Shown piece by piece: positions 1 through 8,866 of a stretch of DNA of 64,000 nt. The stretch's first letter is position 1. Each line of letters starts with the position of its first letter. The position numbers and the translations under genes were made by a program. The stretch is from Mesorhizobium sp. (GTDB lineage: Bacteria > Pseudomonadota > Alphaproteobacteria > Rhizobiales > Rhizobiaceae): assembly GCA_004020875.1 (NCBI GenBank), contig SAPZ01000014.1, positions 89,571 through 153,570 on the forward strand, written 5' to 3'. Under the pieces are notes generated by a model. The model was not told the DNA's origin and did no database searches. It saw only the letters and a list, made by a program, of their open reading frames with translations.

Positions 1-1
1 G

Positions 2-814
2 CGCGCGGCGAGCGCCCGTGACAAGGGCGAGGTCGTGACCATGCAGGTGCAGGCAGGTTTCGAGAAGGGCACTGGCGAGCCGCTCTTCGAGGAACGCGTG
101 ATCGACCTCGCGCCGATGCCCTATATCGTCATCATCGTCGACGAGATGGCCGACCTGATGATGGTGGCCGGCAAGGAGATCGAAGGCGCCATCCAGCGGC
201 TGGCGCAGATGGCGCGAGCCGCCGGCATCCATCTGATCATGGCGACGCAGCGCCCCTCGGTCGACGTCATCACCGGCACGATCAAGGCCAACTTCCCCAC
301 CCGCATCTCCTTCCAGGTGACCTCCAAGATCGACAGCCGCACCATCCTCGGCGAGCAGGGAGCGGAGCAGCTGCTCGGCCAGGGCGACATGCTGCACATG
401 GCCGGCGGCGGGCGCATCTCGCGCGTGCACGGTCCCTTCGTGTCCGATCTCGAGGTCGAGCACGTCGTGGCGCATCTGAAGGCGCAGGGGCGTCCCGAAT
501 ATCTCGACACCGTCACCGCCGACGAGGAAGAGGCTGAGGAGGCGGCTGATACCGGCCCGGTCTTCGACAAGGGCTCGATCGCCGAGGAGGATGGCGACGC
601 GCTCTTTGAGGAGGCGGTCAAGGTGGTCAAGCGCGACAAGAAATGCTCCACCTCATACATCCAGCGCCGCCTCGGCGTCGGATATAACCGCGCCGCCTCC
701 CTGGTCGAGCGCATGGAGAAGGAAGGCCTGGTCGGCGCCCCCAACCATGTCGGCAAGCGCGAGATACTCAACGGCCGGCGCGATCGCGAGCCGGAACGCT
801 CCGACACGGACTGA
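2..814 (+). CDS. ftsK: DNA translocase FtsK, C-terminal part (5' end outside window)
   Basis: This is the last 270 residues of an FtsK/SpoIIIE DNA pump, which moves chromosome ends through the division septum and activates XerCD recombination at dif. The reading frame is open from base 2, so the N-terminal membrane part and the Walker A motif lie upstream of the window. What is visible is the Walker B strand [12 protein letters not shown] near fragment residue 41, the motor-domain stretch with [12 protein letters not shown] and [15 protein letters not shown], an acidic linker ([10 protein letters not shown]), and the C-terminal winged-helix gamma domain ([18 protein letters not shown]) that reads KOPS sequences. 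It converges on yihA with a 31-base gap. Family assignment is firm; whether it is the only FtsK in the genome cannot be told. Confidence 0.95.
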   Translation, partial: RAASARDKGEVVTMQVQAGFEKGTGEPLFEERVIDLAPMPYIVIIVDEMADLMMVAGKEIEGAIQRLAQMARAAGIHLIMATQRPSVDVITGTIKANFPTRISFQVTSKIDSRTILGEQGAEQLLGQGDMLHMAGGGRISRVHGPFVSDLEVEHVVAHLKAQGRPEYLDTVTADEEEAEEAADTGPVFDKGSIAEEDGDALFEEAVKVVKRDKKCSTSYIQRRLGVGYNRAASLVERMEKEGLVGAPNHVGKREILNGRRDREPERSDTD

Positions 815-845
815 GCCTTGGCTGATCGGCCTCTGGCGGACGGCG

Positions 846-1517
846 TCAGCCGCCGTTCGCCACCAGCACGATCGCGGCGCGCAGTTCGTCGAGACCCGAG
901 GCTTTCTCCGATGATGTCGCCAGGACGACGGGGAAAGCCGCCGGCCGCTTCTTGATCTTGGCCAGCGTCTCCTCGATCAGCCTTGGCACGCCGGCGGCCT
1001 TGATCTTGTCGGTCTTGGTCAGCACCACCTGGTAAGACACCGCCGCCTTGTCGAGCAGGGTCAGCACTTCCTCGTCCTTGGCCTTGATGCCGTGGCGCGC
1101 GTCGATCAGCACATAGACGCGCTTCAGCGTCACGCGGCCCTGCAGATACTCATAGATCAGCTTCGTCCATTCATCGACCTTGTCCTTCGGTGCGCTGGCG
1201 TAGCCGTAGCCGGGCATGTCGACCAGCGCCATCGGCGGCAGGTCGGCGCCTTCGCCAGAGAAGCCGTCCGGCACGAAATAGTTGAGCTCCTGCGTTCGGC
1301 CCGGCGTGTTGGAGGTGCGCGCCAGGCCCTTGTGGCCGACCAGCGCGTTGATCAGCGACGACTTGCCGACATTGGAGCGGCCGGCGAAGGCGATCTCCGG
1401 CGGTCCTTCCGGCGGCAGGAACTTCATCGACGGCACGCCGCGGATGAAGATCCAGCCTTGGGTGAACAGCTCCGGGCTGATTGCCGTTTGGTTCGTGCTC
1501 TTGTCGGGCGCGCTCAA
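846..1517 (-). CDS. yihA: Ribosome biogenesis GTP-binding protein EngB/YihA
   Basis: A 223-residue P-loop GTPase of the TrmE-Era-EngA-YihA family that helps assemble the large ribosomal subunit in the cytoplasm. All G motifs are readable: G1 GRSNVGKS at residues 46-53, the G2 region [10 protein letters not shown]3 DMPGYGYA, G4 TKTDK and a G5-like ATSSEK. Length is normal for the family with a short N-terminal extension. Its start codon overlaps the stop of the upstream acetyltransferase as ATGA (1514-1517), so the two are translationally coupled. In many Rhizobiales this gene directly follows yidC; here an efflux module and an acetyltransferase lie between them. Confidence 0.97.
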   Translation of the reverse strand: MSAPDKSTNQTAISPELFTQGWIFIRGVPSMKFLPPEGPPEIAFAGRSNVGKSSLINALVGHKGLARTSNTPGRTQELNYFVPDGFSGEGADLPPMALVDMPGYGYASAPKDKVDEWTKLIYEYLQGRVTLKRVYVLIDARHGIKAKDEEVLTLLDKAAVSYQVVLTKTDKIKAAGVPRLIEETLAKIKKRPAAFPVVLATSSEKASGLDELRAAIVLVANGG

Positions 1518-2161
1518 GCCGCTGCCTCCAGCTTTGAAATGTCGGCGCCGCGAATGGCATTAAGGTTGCGGCCGATCTTGTCGACCGGCCAGTCCCACCA
1601 GGCCGCCTTGAGCAGCCGCCGCACCGTGAATTCGTCGAAGCGCATCTTCACTATCCTTGCCGCATTGCCGGCGACGATCGCATAAGGCGGCACGTCGTGC
1701 GTGACAACCGATTTCGCCGCCACGATGGCGCCGTCGCCCACCGTTACCCCCGGCATGATCACCGCATCCATGCCGATCCACACGTCATTGCCGATGACGG
1801 TGTCGCCGCGGATCTCCTTCGACCATGTCCGCGGGTCGAAACCTTCCTCCCAGCCATGGCCGAAGATGTTGAACGGATAGGTCGAGAAGCCGGACATGGC
1901 ATGGTTGGCGCCGTTCATGATGAAACGCGCGCCTTCCGCGATGGCGCAGAACTTGCCGATCATCAGACGGTCGCCGATGAAGTCGTAGTGGTGCAGCACG
2001 CATTTTTCGGCGAATTTGTCGGGACCGTCGGGATCGTCGTAATAGGTGAAGTCGCCGATCTCGATGTTGGGCGACGTCACCAGCCCCTTCAGGAAGCCGA
2101 CGCGCGGATGCATCGCGATCGGATGCTTGATGTTGGGATTGGGGCCGGTCATCGCGGTCAC
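1514..2161 (-). CDS. CatB/Vat-type O-acetyltransferase (left-handed beta-helix)
   Basis: A 215-residue protein of the xenobiotic acyltransferase group (CatB chloramphenicol and Vat streptogramin acetyltransferases), which use acetyl-CoA on hydroxyl groups. The residues around [16 protein letters not shown] (His87) match the catalytic His region of the family, and hexapeptide repeats follow ([31 protein letters not shown]). The N-terminal region with FTYYDDPDG and [16 protein letters not shown] is also typical. It shares an ATGA overlap with yihA downstream. An alternative start lies three codons in. Many chromosomal members have no proven drug substrate, so antibiotic inactivation is only possible. 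Its position beside an EmrAB efflux operon is suggestive but not proof. Confidence 0.85.
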   Translation of the reverse strand: MTAMTGPNPNIKHPIAMHPRVGFLKGLVTSPNIEIGDFTYYDDPDGPDKFAEKCVLHHYDFIGDRLMIGKFCAIAEGARFIMNGANHAMSGFSTYPFNIFGHGWEEGFDPRTWSKEIRGDTVIGNDVWIGMDAVIMPGVTVGDGAIVAAKSVVTHDVPPYAIVAGNAARIVKMRFDEFTVRRLLKAAWWDWPVDKIGRNLNAIRGADISKLEAAA

Positions 2162-2238
2162 CTCCGTTGGCTAAAGGCGCGTTCCGGCGCGGTCGACATC
2201 CGATCAAACTAACGTGATCCGGCCGTGGCACCAACCGT

Positions 2239-2553
2239 TCAGTGGCTGTCGCGGCAGATCACGATCGGGTTGGAAAGGGCGCTGTCGAAGCCGCTGCCCT
2301 GATAGACCTGGACGTTTGTCGCGCCAGGCTGCAGCGAGAAGCTGCCTTCCACGATTTTCTCGTCGCCGGCCGTCGTGTGCAGGGCCCAGCTGAAGGTGCA
2401 GAATTGCGGCGGCGCCTTGGGTTGCACGTGGCTGCAGTTGAGCTGCGCGCCGCCCAGCATCGCCGCGCCGCCGCAGCTCACCGCGTCCTTGGCGGCGGCC
2501 GGAAAAGCATATCCCACGAGCAGCGCCAGCATTGTGATCTTGAGCCGGTTCAT
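2239..2553 (-). CDS. Small exported cysteine-containing protein, unknown function
   Basis: A 104-residue protein with a clear signal peptide (MNRLKITMLALLVGYAFPAAAKD, cleavage after about residue 21) and four cysteines in the mature part (C27, C40, C52, C100) that could form two disulfides in the periplasm. The frame stays open far upstream to 3012, but that extension overlaps the divergent MarR gene and its operator, so the ATG at 2553 in front of the signal peptide is the sensible start. I do not recognise a domain. It is divergent from the MarR-EmrAB operon and shares its 165-base upstream region, so co-control by MarR is possible. Confidence 0.6.
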   Translation of the reverse strand: MNRLKITMLALLVGYAFPAAAKDAVSCGGAAMLGGAQLNCSHVQPKAPPQFCTFSWALHTTAGDEKIVEGSFSLQPGATNVQVYQGSGFDSALSNPIVICRDSH

Positions 2554-2662
2554 CGTCTTGTCCTTGCCGTAACCCGGGCTGGTCCGGCCGGGTTCTGGCC
2601 TATGCGATATTTTTTCCAAGCGCCTTAGTCGGTCTTGCGCTCCGCGTCCAGCAGGATTATGT

Positions 2663-2683
2663 GCATGATGATAATAAGCATGC
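2663..2683. promoter_or_regulatory. Candidate MarR operator (imperfect palindrome)
   Basis: Arms GCATGATGAT (2663-2672) and ATAAGCATGC (2674-2683) are inverted copies matching at 8 of 10 positions around one central base. The site lies between the divergent secreted-protein gene and the MarR gene, 35 bases before the chosen MarR start, where MarR-family proteins usually bind to repress their own operon. Binding is inferred. Confidence 0.45.
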
Positions 2684-2718
2684 TCACGAAAAGTTGTCAC
2701 CGACTCCGAAGTTCTCCC

Positions 2719-3183
2719 ATGTCCTCCACGCCCAACATCAGCTTCGTGCTGCACGACGTCGCGCGCCTGCTCAGGAAGCGGTTCGAGCAGCGCTCGCGCA
2801 CCTTTGGGCTGACCCGCGCGCAGTGGCAGGTGCTGGCCTATCTTTCGGTGCATGAGGGCATCCACCAGAACAAGCTGGCCGACCTCCTGGAGATCATGCC
2901 GATCACGCTGGCGAGGCTGCTCGACAAGATGCAGGCGCGCGGCTTCATCGAACGCCGGCCCGATCCGGCCGACCGTCGCGCGTGGCTCCTCTATCTGACG
3001 TGGCAGGCGCATCCGCTGATTGAAGTCATGCGCACCAACGGCCGGAAGACGCGTGACGAAGCTTTCGCTGGCCTATCCGCCGACGCGCAGCAGCAGCTGC
3101 TGCAAACCCTTTGCCTGATCAAATCCAATCTGCTCGAGGCCTGCAAACAGCCGGCCGTCGACGGGGAGAAAGTCAATGTCTGA
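2719..3183 (+). CDS. MarR-family transcriptional regulator of the EmrAB operon
   Basis: A 154-residue winged-helix repressor. The recognition helix region (HQNKLADLLEIMPITLARLLDKM) spans about residues 50-72, followed by the wing with the family signature DPADRRAW near residues 82-89. The frame is open from 2635, but in-frame starts upstream of 2719 would place coding sequence over the candidate operator, and the ATG at 2719 gives a normal MarR N-terminus. Its last codons overlap the start of the EmrA gene by 8 bases, so the regulator and pump form one operon. The family usually senses small phenolic or drug-like ligands; the ligand here is unknown. Confidence 0.9.
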   Translation: MSSTPNISFVLHDVARLLRKRFEQRSRTFGLTRAQWQVLAYLSVHEGIHQNKLADLLEIMPITLARLLDKMQARGFIERRPDPADRRAWLLYLTWQAHPLIEVMRTNGRKTRDEAFAGLSADAQQQLLQTLCLIKSNLLEACKQPAVDGEKVNV

Positions 3184-4471
3184 AGGAACCTCGCCCAGAA
3201 AGCCCGCCGGCGGAGAAAATGCCGGCGAAAGAGTAAGCGACCAGGTCATCCGCCTGGACAGCCAGCGCGAGCAAAGGCGCGGCAATAATCCGCCTGTCGT
3301 CGAGGACGATGAGCTGGAAGCGCCCGTGGCGCCGGAGCCGTCGGCGCTGGAAGCTCCCTCGGCGCAGCCGAAGCCGGCTTCCGTTACTGTAGCTCCGTCC
3401 GCTCCCGTCAAGCCGCGCCGCAGCCTGACGCGGCCGGTCCTGTTTGCGCTTTTGCCGGTCGCGCTGGTGGCCGGCGGCTACTACTATGTCGTTGGCGGCC
3501 AGATCATGACCACCGACAACGCCTATATCCAGGCGCAGTCGCTCGGCGTCTCGACCGACGTCTCCGGCACCGTGGACGAGATCGATGTGCACGACAACCA
3601 GGCAGTGAAGAAGGGCGACGTGCTCTTCCGCCTGCGGCCCGCCTCCTTCGAGACCGCGCTCGCCGGCGCCAAGGCGCAGCTCGGCACGGTGCGCAACCAG
3701 GTGCTGACGCTGCAGGCGAGCTACCAGCAGTCGCTGGCCTCGATCGATCAGGCCGAGGCGGACATCCCCTATTACGAGTCGGCCTTCCAGCGTCAGCAGG
3801 ACCTGCTCAAGACCTCGACCGCCTCCAAGGCAACCTTCGACAGTGCCGAGCACGACCTCATAGCGGCCCGCCAGAAAGTGACTGTCGCCAAGGCGCAGGC
3901 GCAGGCGATGCTTGCCCAGTTGGGCGGCGACGCCAGCGAGCCCGTCGAGCAGAACCCGTTCTACCTGCAGGCCCAGTCGGCGGTCGACGACGCGCAGCGC
4001 AACTTGAACGACTCCGTGGTAAAGGCGCCGTTCGACGGCATAGTCACCAATGTCGACGCCTTGCAGGTCGGCAAGTACCTGCCGGCCTCGCAGCCGGCCT
4101 TCAGCCTGGTGTCGTCGACCGACATCTGGATCGCGGCCGAGCCGAAGGAAACGGAGCTCACCTATGTGCGCCCCGGCCAGACGGCGACGATCAGCATCGA
4201 CGGCTATCCGGGCGAGGTCTGGCATGGCACGGTCGGCTCGATCAGCCCGGCTTCCTCGTCCAGCTTCTCGCTGCTGCCGGCGCAGAACACCTCGGGCAAT
4301 TGGGTCAAGGTTGTGCAGCGCATCCCGATGCGCGTCACGATCGACGATCCGGACGGCAAGCCGCCGCTGCGCGGCGGCATGAGCGCGGTCGTCAGCATCG
4401 ACACCGGCCATGCCCGCGGCCTGCCCGACTTCATCGCCAAGCTCTTCAAGCAATCCGGACCGAAGTCATGA
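3176..4471 (+). CDS. emrA: EmrA/HlyD-family membrane fusion protein of an efflux pump
   Basis: A 431-residue periplasmic adaptor that links an inner-membrane MFS pump to an outer-membrane channel. An unusually long cytoplasmic N-terminus rich in Pro, Ala and Glu (residues 1-85) precedes one membrane segment (about 87-104). The biotinyl-lipoyl-like first half (DNAYIQAQSLGVSTDVSGTV) follows, then a coiled-coil hairpin (about 160-250), the second lipoyl half (KAPFDGIVTNV) and the beta-barrel region. It starts 8 bases inside the MarR gene and ends in an ATGA overlap with the EmrB gene, so all three are one operon. The 85-residue leader is longer than in E. coli EmrA and has low complexity. Confidence 0.93.
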   Translation: MSEGTSPRKPAGGENAGERVSDQVIRLDSQREQRRGNNPPVVEDDELEAPVAPEPSALEAPSAQPKPASVTVAPSAPVKPRRSLTRPVLFALLPVALVAGGYYYVVGGQIMTTDNAYIQAQSLGVSTDVSGTVDEIDVHDNQAVKKGDVLFRLRPASFETALAGAKAQLGTVRNQVLTLQASYQQSLASIDQAEADIPYYESAFQRQQDLLKTSTASKATFDSAEHDLIAARQKVTVAKAQAQAMLAQLGGDASEPVEQNPFYLQAQSAVDDAQRNLNDSVVKAPFDGIVTNVDALQVGKYLPASQPAFSLVSSTDIWIAAEPKETELTYVRPGQTATISIDGYPGEVWHGTVGSISPASSSSFSLLPAQNTSGNWVKVVQRIPMRVTIDDPDGKPPLRGGMSAVVSIDTGHARGLPDFIAKLFKQSGPKS

Positions 4472-6012
4472 CAACGGCTTCCGCGACAGGCGCGCCCGTA
4501 GTCGCCAATCGCGGCGCCATCACCGCCTGCGTCATCCTGGCGGTCATCATGCAGGCGCTGGACACCACCATCGCCAATGTCGCGCTGCCCTATATCCAGG
4601 GCAGTGTTTCGGCCAGCGCCGACCAGATCAACTGGGTGCTCACCTCCTATATCGTCGCCGCCGCGGTGATGACGCCGCCATCGGGCTATCTCGCCAACCG
4701 CTTTGGTCGCAAGCGCATCCTTCTGGTGGCGATCACCGGCTTCGTGGTCGCTTCGGTGCTGTGCGGCTTCGCGCAGTCGCTGCCGCAGATCGTCGGTTTC
4801 CGCCTGCTGCAAGGCCTGTTCGGCGCAGCGCTCGTGCCGCTGTCGCAGTCGATCCTGCTTGATATCTACAGCGTCGAGGAGCGCGGTTCGGCCATGGCGC
4901 TGTTCGGCGTCTCGGTCATGGTTGGTCCGGTGCTGGGGCCGGTCATCGGCGGCTGGCTGACCGAGAACGTCTCCTGGCGCTGGGTGTTCTACATCAACGT
5001 GCCGATCGGCGCGCTGGCCTTTATCGGCGTCTCCATGTTTGTCCAGGAAACCAAGCTCGACCTCAAGGCTAGGCTGGACTGGCTGGGTTTCGGCATGCTC
5101 TCGATCGCCATCGCCTCGCTGCAGATGTTCCTGGACCGCGGCGAGCAGCTCAACTGGTTCTCCTCGGCCGAGATTATCGTCGAGGCGCTGGTCTGCGCGT
5201 CCGCTTTCTATATCTTCATCGTCCACACCTTCACCGCGCGTGACACCTTCGTGAACCCGCGGCTGTTCCTCGACCGCAACTTCGCCGTCGGCATGATCTT
5301 CATCTTCATCATCGGCATCACCTATCTCGCCTCGCTGGCGCTGATGACGCCCTATCTGCAGACGTTGATGGGTTATCCGGTGGTGACGGCCGGCATCGTC
5401 ATGGGCCCGCGCGGCCTCGGCACCATGGCCTGCATGTTCGTGGTCGGTCGCCTGGTCGGCAAGATCGACACGCGCTGGCTGCTGTTCATCGGCCTCGCCA
5501 TCACCGCCTGGGCGATGTACGACATGACCGGCTGGACGCCCGACGTCTCGCAATGGACGATCATCAGCACCGGTTTCATCCAGGGCGCGGGCCTAGGCTT
5601 CCTGTTCGTGCCACTCACCACCATCACCTTCGCCACGCTGGCGCCGGAGCGGCGCGCCGAAGGCACCGGCCTTTACAATCTGTCGCGCAACATCGGCTCC
5701 AGCGTCGGCATTTCGGTGGTCACCGCGCTTTTGACGCAGAACCAGCAGATCAATCACGCCAACATCGCCACCTATGTGACGCCCTACAACCCGGCCTTCG
5801 GCGATCCGTCGATCTCGCAGGCGCTGAGCCCCTACACCGCCGCCGGCCGCGCCGCGCTCGACGGTCTCGTCACGCTGCAGGCCACGATCATCTCCTATAT
5901 CGACGACTTCAAGCTGATGATGGTCCTGTCCCTGGCCGCGATCCCGCTGGTGCTTCTGCTGCGCAAGCCCGGCACCCCGGCCAAGGTCGATCACAGCGCT
6001 GTCATGGAGTGA
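4468..6012 (+). CDS. emrB: EmrB/QacA-family (DHA2) 14-TM drug:H+ antiporter
   Basis: A 514-residue MFS transporter expected to form a tripartite drug pump with the EmrA protein before it. The start ATG at 4468 overlaps the emrA stop (ATGA). Family features are visible: motif D1-like LDTTIANVALPYIQG near residue 30, motif A between TM2 and TM3 (GYLANRFGRKRIL) and motif C in TM5 (GPVLGPVIGGWLTE). Length and hydrophobic pattern suit 14 membrane segments. The substrate is not deducible from sequence; the family exports hydrophobic weak acids and drugs. A GC-rich hairpin follows the stop within six bases. Confidence 0.94.
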   Translation: MTTASATGAPVVANRGAITACVILAVIMQALDTTIANVALPYIQGSVSASADQINWVLTSYIVAAAVMTPPSGYLANRFGRKRILLVAITGFVVASVLCGFAQSLPQIVGFRLLQGLFGAALVPLSQSILLDIYSVEERGSAMALFGVSVMVGPVLGPVIGGWLTENVSWRWVFYINVPIGALAFIGVSMFVQETKLDLKARLDWLGFGMLSIAIASLQMFLDRGEQLNWFSSAEIIVEALVCASAFYIFIVHTFTARDTFVNPRLFLDRNFAVGMIFIFIIGITYLASLALMTPYLQTLMGYPVVTAGIVMGPRGLGTMACMFVVGRLVGKIDTRWLLFIGLAITAWAMYDMTGWTPDVSQWTIISTGFIQGAGLGFLFVPLTTITFATLAPERRAEGTGLYNLSRNIGSSVGISVVTALLTQNQQINHANIATYVTPYNPAFGDPSISQALSPYTAAGRAALDGLVTLQATIISYIDDFKLMMVLSLAAIPLVLLLRKPGTPAKVDHSAVME

Positions 6013-6017
6013 AAGGA

Positions 6018-6046
6018 CCGGGATCCCGCCGCCTGCGGGACCCCGG
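6018..6046 (+). terminator. Hairpin after emrB, possible terminator without U-tract
   Basis: Arms CCGGGATCCCGC (6018-6029) and GCGGGACCCCGG (6035-6046) pair at 11 of 12 positions around a five-base loop, six bases after the emrB stop. There is no T-run, so it may be an RNA stability element or part of a Rho-dependent end rather than a classic intrinsic terminator. Confidence 0.4.
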
Positions 6047-6206
6047 CCTGCCGGACGACCTCCCAAACACCGGCGTCGCTGCGCCGGAAGCCGTCGCGGC
6101 CTTTTTGGAGAGGACTAGAATCATACGAAGCGAGCCGGCGCGGAGTTTCACTCACCTCCGGCAATTTGCCGAAAATATTCCATCACCGGCATATCCGGCG
6201 GGCAAC

Positions 6207-6235
6207 AAAAAACCCCGGCCGATGAAGGCCGGGGG
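6207..6235 (-). terminator. Intrinsic terminator of the rpmH-rnpA-yidC transcript
   Basis: Read on the minus strand, an 8-bp stem CCCCGGCC/GGCCGGGG (6227-6234 with 6213-6220, loop 6221-6226) is followed directly by six T residues (6212-6207). It lies 27 bases past the yidC stop and is a textbook Rho-independent terminator. Confidence 0.85.
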
Positions 6236-6261
6236 TTCTGATATGTAGCTCGGCGATCCGG

Positions 6262-8094
6262 CTATTCAGCCGGCGATGGTTTCTTGCGGAACATCGATGC
6301 CAGATTGTCCCACAATTCGATCTTGGCGCCCTGGCGCTTCATGATTACGCCCTGCTGCAGGATCGACAGCGTATTGTTCCAGGCCCAATAGATGACGAGG
6401 CCGGCCGGGAACGAGCCCATCATGAAGGTGAAGATCACCGGCATCCAGGTGAAGATCGCGGCCTGCGTGGGGTCCGGCGGCGCCGGGTTCATGCGCATCT
6501 GCAGGAACATGGTGATGCCCATCACCACCGCCCAGGCGCCCATATGCGGCAGGAAGGCGGGCGCCGCGAACGGCAGCAGGCCGAACAGGTTGAAGATCGA
6601 CGTCGGATCGGGCGCCGCAAGGTCGTGGATCCAGCCGAAGAACGGCGCGTGCCGCATCTCGATGGTGATGTAGAGCACCTTGTAGAGCGAGAAGAAGACC
6701 GGGATCTGCAACGCCACCGGCCAGCAGCCGGCCAGCGGATTGATCTTCTCGGTCTTGTAGAGCTCCATCATCGCCTGCTGCTGCTTCATCTTGTCGTCCG
6801 CGTATTTTTCGCGGATCTCGACCATCTTCGGCTGCACCTTCTTCATGTTCGCCATCGAGGCATAGGATTTGTTGGCCAGAGGGAAGAAGATCGCCTTGAC
6901 GATGACGGTGGTGGCGAGGATCGCCAGACCGAAATTGCCGAAGAATTTGTAGAGCGTGTCGATGAGCCAGAACATCGGCTTGGTGATGAAATAGAACCAG
7001 CCCCAGTCGATCAACAGGTTGAACTGGCGAATATGACGGTCGGCCTCGTAGGCGTTGATCTTGGCAACCTCCTTCGCGCCGGCGAAGATTTCAGACTCGA
7101 TCGTCGTCGACTGGCCAGGCGCGACGCTGATCGCGTCGGACAGAAAGTCGGACTGGTAGCTGTGGCTGTGCGGCCCGTCCTTGAATTCGAAATAGGAGAA
7201 TTTCGGCTGGAAGGGCTGCTTCTCCGTCGGGATAAGCGTCACCGCCCAGTATTTGTCGGTGATGCCGAGCCAGCCATCGGTGGATTTGCCGGGCTTGACT
7301 TCCTTGTCCTTCTCGATGGCCGAGTATTTGTACTCGCTCAGCCCTTCGCTGCCGGTCACGCCGATCAGGCCTTCATGCAGCACATAGGTGCTGGCGACGG
7401 CGGGTTTGTCGAAACGGGTGACGCGCCCGTAATTGTAGAGCGAGACGGCGGCCGTTCCCGAATTCTGCACCGTGTCGGAAACAGTGAACATATATTCGTT
7501 GTCGATCGAGATGGTGCGCTTGAACGTCAGCCCCTTGTCGTTGGTGAAGGTCAGCGTCACCGGCGTCGAGGGCGTCAGCGTCGGGTTGCCTTCGATGCTC
7601 CACACCGTATCCGCGCCCGGCACCGTGCCGGTCGTATCGTTGCCGACGAAGCCGATCTCGGCGAAATAGCCGTTGGGCAGCGACGATGGGTTGAGCAGCT
7701 CGATTTCGGGCGAGTTCTTGTCGACCGTCTCGGTATAGTGCTTGAGCTTCAGGTCATCGAGGCGCGCGCCCGTCAGGTTGATCGACCCCTCGAGGCTGGG
7801 CGTGTCGATCTTGACGCGCTTGGTCGCGGCAATGGCCTGGTCGCGGCTGGCGGCGGTCACCGCTTCACCGCCGGGTGCGCCGGGAACGCTGCCGGCCGCC
7901 GGCGCCGGCGTTCCGGCCGCGCCGGAGTTGGCGCCGCCGCCCGCTTCCTTCTTCTGCGCCTCGACGCGCTGCTGCTCGATGCGGGCCTGCTCCCGCTGCT
8001 GCTCCATCTTCGGGTTCATGTAGAACACCTGCCAGAGCGTCAGGATCAGCACCGACAGCGCGATGGTGATGAAGAAATTGCGGTTGTTTTCCAT
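6262..8094 (-). CDS. yidC: Membrane protein insertase YidC
   Basis: A 610-residue Oxa1/YidC/Alb3 insertase that places proteins into the inner membrane alone or with SecYEG. It has the Gram-negative layout: an N-terminal membrane segment (residues about 6-25), a Pro/Ala/Gly-rich linker, a large periplasmic beta-sandwich domain (to about residue 360), and a C-terminal 60-kDa inner-membrane-protein core with five membrane segments. The conserved RQFNLLIDWGWFYFITKP stretch opens the core and KINPLAGCWPVALQIPVFF marks the substrate-groove region. It starts 14 bases after rnpA and ends just before an intrinsic terminator, so it closes the rpmH-rnpA-yidC operon. Confidence 0.98.
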   Translation of the reverse strand: MENNRNFFITIALSVLILTLWQVFYMNPKMEQQREQARIEQQRVEAQKKEAGGGANSGAAGTPAPAAGSVPGAPGGEAVTAASRDQAIAATKRVKIDTPSLEGSINLTGARLDDLKLKHYTETVDKNSPEIELLNPSSLPNGYFAEIGFVGNDTTGTVPGADTVWSIEGNPTLTPSTPVTLTFTNDKGLTFKRTISIDNEYMFTVSDTVQNSGTAAVSLYNYGRVTRFDKPAVASTYVLHEGLIGVTGSEGLSEYKYSAIEKDKEVKPGKSTDGWLGITDKYWAVTLIPTEKQPFQPKFSYFEFKDGPHSHSYQSDFLSDAISVAPGQSTTIESEIFAGAKEVAKINAYEADRHIRQFNLLIDWGWFYFITKPMFWLIDTLYKFFGNFGLAILATTVIVKAIFFPLANKSYASMANMKKVQPKMVEIREKYADDKMKQQQAMMELYKTEKINPLAGCWPVALQIPVFFSLYKVLYITIEMRHAPFFGWIHDLAAPDPTSIFNLFGLLPFAAPAFLPHMGAWAVVMGITMFLQMRMNPAPPDPTQAAIFTWMPVIFTFMMGSFPAGLVIYWAWNNTLSILQQGVIMKRQGAKIELWDNLASMFRKKPSPAE

Positions 8095-8108
8095 CGAAAG
8101 CCCTTGGC

Positions 8109-8462
8109 CTATCGTGCGCCGCGTAGCCGGCGGGAAAGCTCGGCCTTCAACTGGCCGAATGGAATGGCGAGCACGTCTTCACGCCCGACGATGACATAGT
8201 CATTGCCGGGCGCCATGTCATCGGCGGCGTGAACGCGCACGGCTTCCCTCAGTCGCCGCCGGACGCGGTTGCGCACCACGGCGTTGCCGACCTTCTTGGT
8301 GACGGTGTAGCCGACGCGCGGCGCAAGATCGTCGCCGCGGTCGAGAACTTCAACAAGAAAAAGCCGTCCGCGGCGTTTCTCGCCGCCGCGCACAGCCAGG
8401 AAGTCCGCGCGTTTCAGAAGCCGCCCGGGAGTTTTCCCTTTTGGCTTGCCGGTTGCGGGCAA
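8109..8462 (-). CDS. rnpA: Ribonuclease P protein component
   Basis: The 117-residue basic subunit of RNase P, which aids the catalytic RNA in trimming tRNA 5' leaders. The signature [13 protein letters not shown] (RNR motif) and the N-terminal region [16 protein letters not shown] are clear. The frame continues upstream to 8567, but that part overlaps rpmH in another frame. The likely start is a TTG at 8462 (first residues MPATGKPKG), 16 bases after the rpmH stop and preceded by a purine-rich AAGACGAGA. Start choice is an inference from rpmH spacing; the product call is secure. Confidence 0.93.
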   Translation of the reverse strand: MPATGKPKGKTPGRLLKRADFLAVRGGEKRRGRLFLVEVLDRGDDLAPRVGYTVTKKVGNAVVRNRVRRRLREAVRVHAADDMAPGNDYVIVGREDVLAIPFGQLKAELSRRLRGAR

Positions 8463-8478
8463 CGATCTCGTCTTTCGT

Positions 8479-8613
8479 TCAGGCGCTGAGCCGCTTGCGA
8501 CCGCGATTACGGCGGGCAGCAACGACGCCACGGCCACCCTTGGTGGCCATGCGGGCACGGAAACCATGCCGGCGCTTACGGACGAGCTTGGACGGTTGGT
8601 AGGTACGCTTCAT
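8479..8613 (-). CDS. rpmH: 50S ribosomal protein L34
   Basis: A 44-residue, highly basic ribosomal protein ([18 protein letters not shown] at the start, [10 protein letters not shown] at the end), the standard length and sequence of bacterial L34. It is the first gene of the rpmH-rnpA-yidC operon, with a good minus-strand promoter about 120 bases upstream. It is short enough to be missed by ORF length cut-offs. Confidence 0.97.
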   Translation of the reverse strand: MKRTYQPSKLVRKRRHGFRARMATKGGRGVVAARRNRGRKRLSA

Positions 8614-8733
8614 TTGTTTTAATACCGCGGGGTGCGGCCCTTCTTGATTCTGTCACTCTGTAACAGGAGCTTGCCGGGCCGGCTTAGGCGCGATCGAAAC
8701 CGCGCCGGGACGAATGGCCCGAGCGTGAGCGGG

Positions 8734-8762
8734 CTTATAGAAAGAAGGTTTTTGGAAGTCAA
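8734..8762 (-). promoter_or_regulatory. Sigma-70-type promoter of rpmH operon
   Basis: On the minus strand, TTGACT (8762-8757) and TATAAG (8739-8734) are separated by exactly 17 bases, a near-consensus housekeeping promoter. It would start transcription near 8727 and give a 5' leader of about 113 bases before rpmH. Confidence 0.8.
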
Positions 8763-8866
8763 TCCGCCCCGCCGCGAGGCAATTTTTCGCGGGGTGACGA
8801 TGAAATTGGCAAAAAAGCCGCAAATCGCATAATCTTGCCCAATCAAGCCTTTGTGAATGCGCGTCA

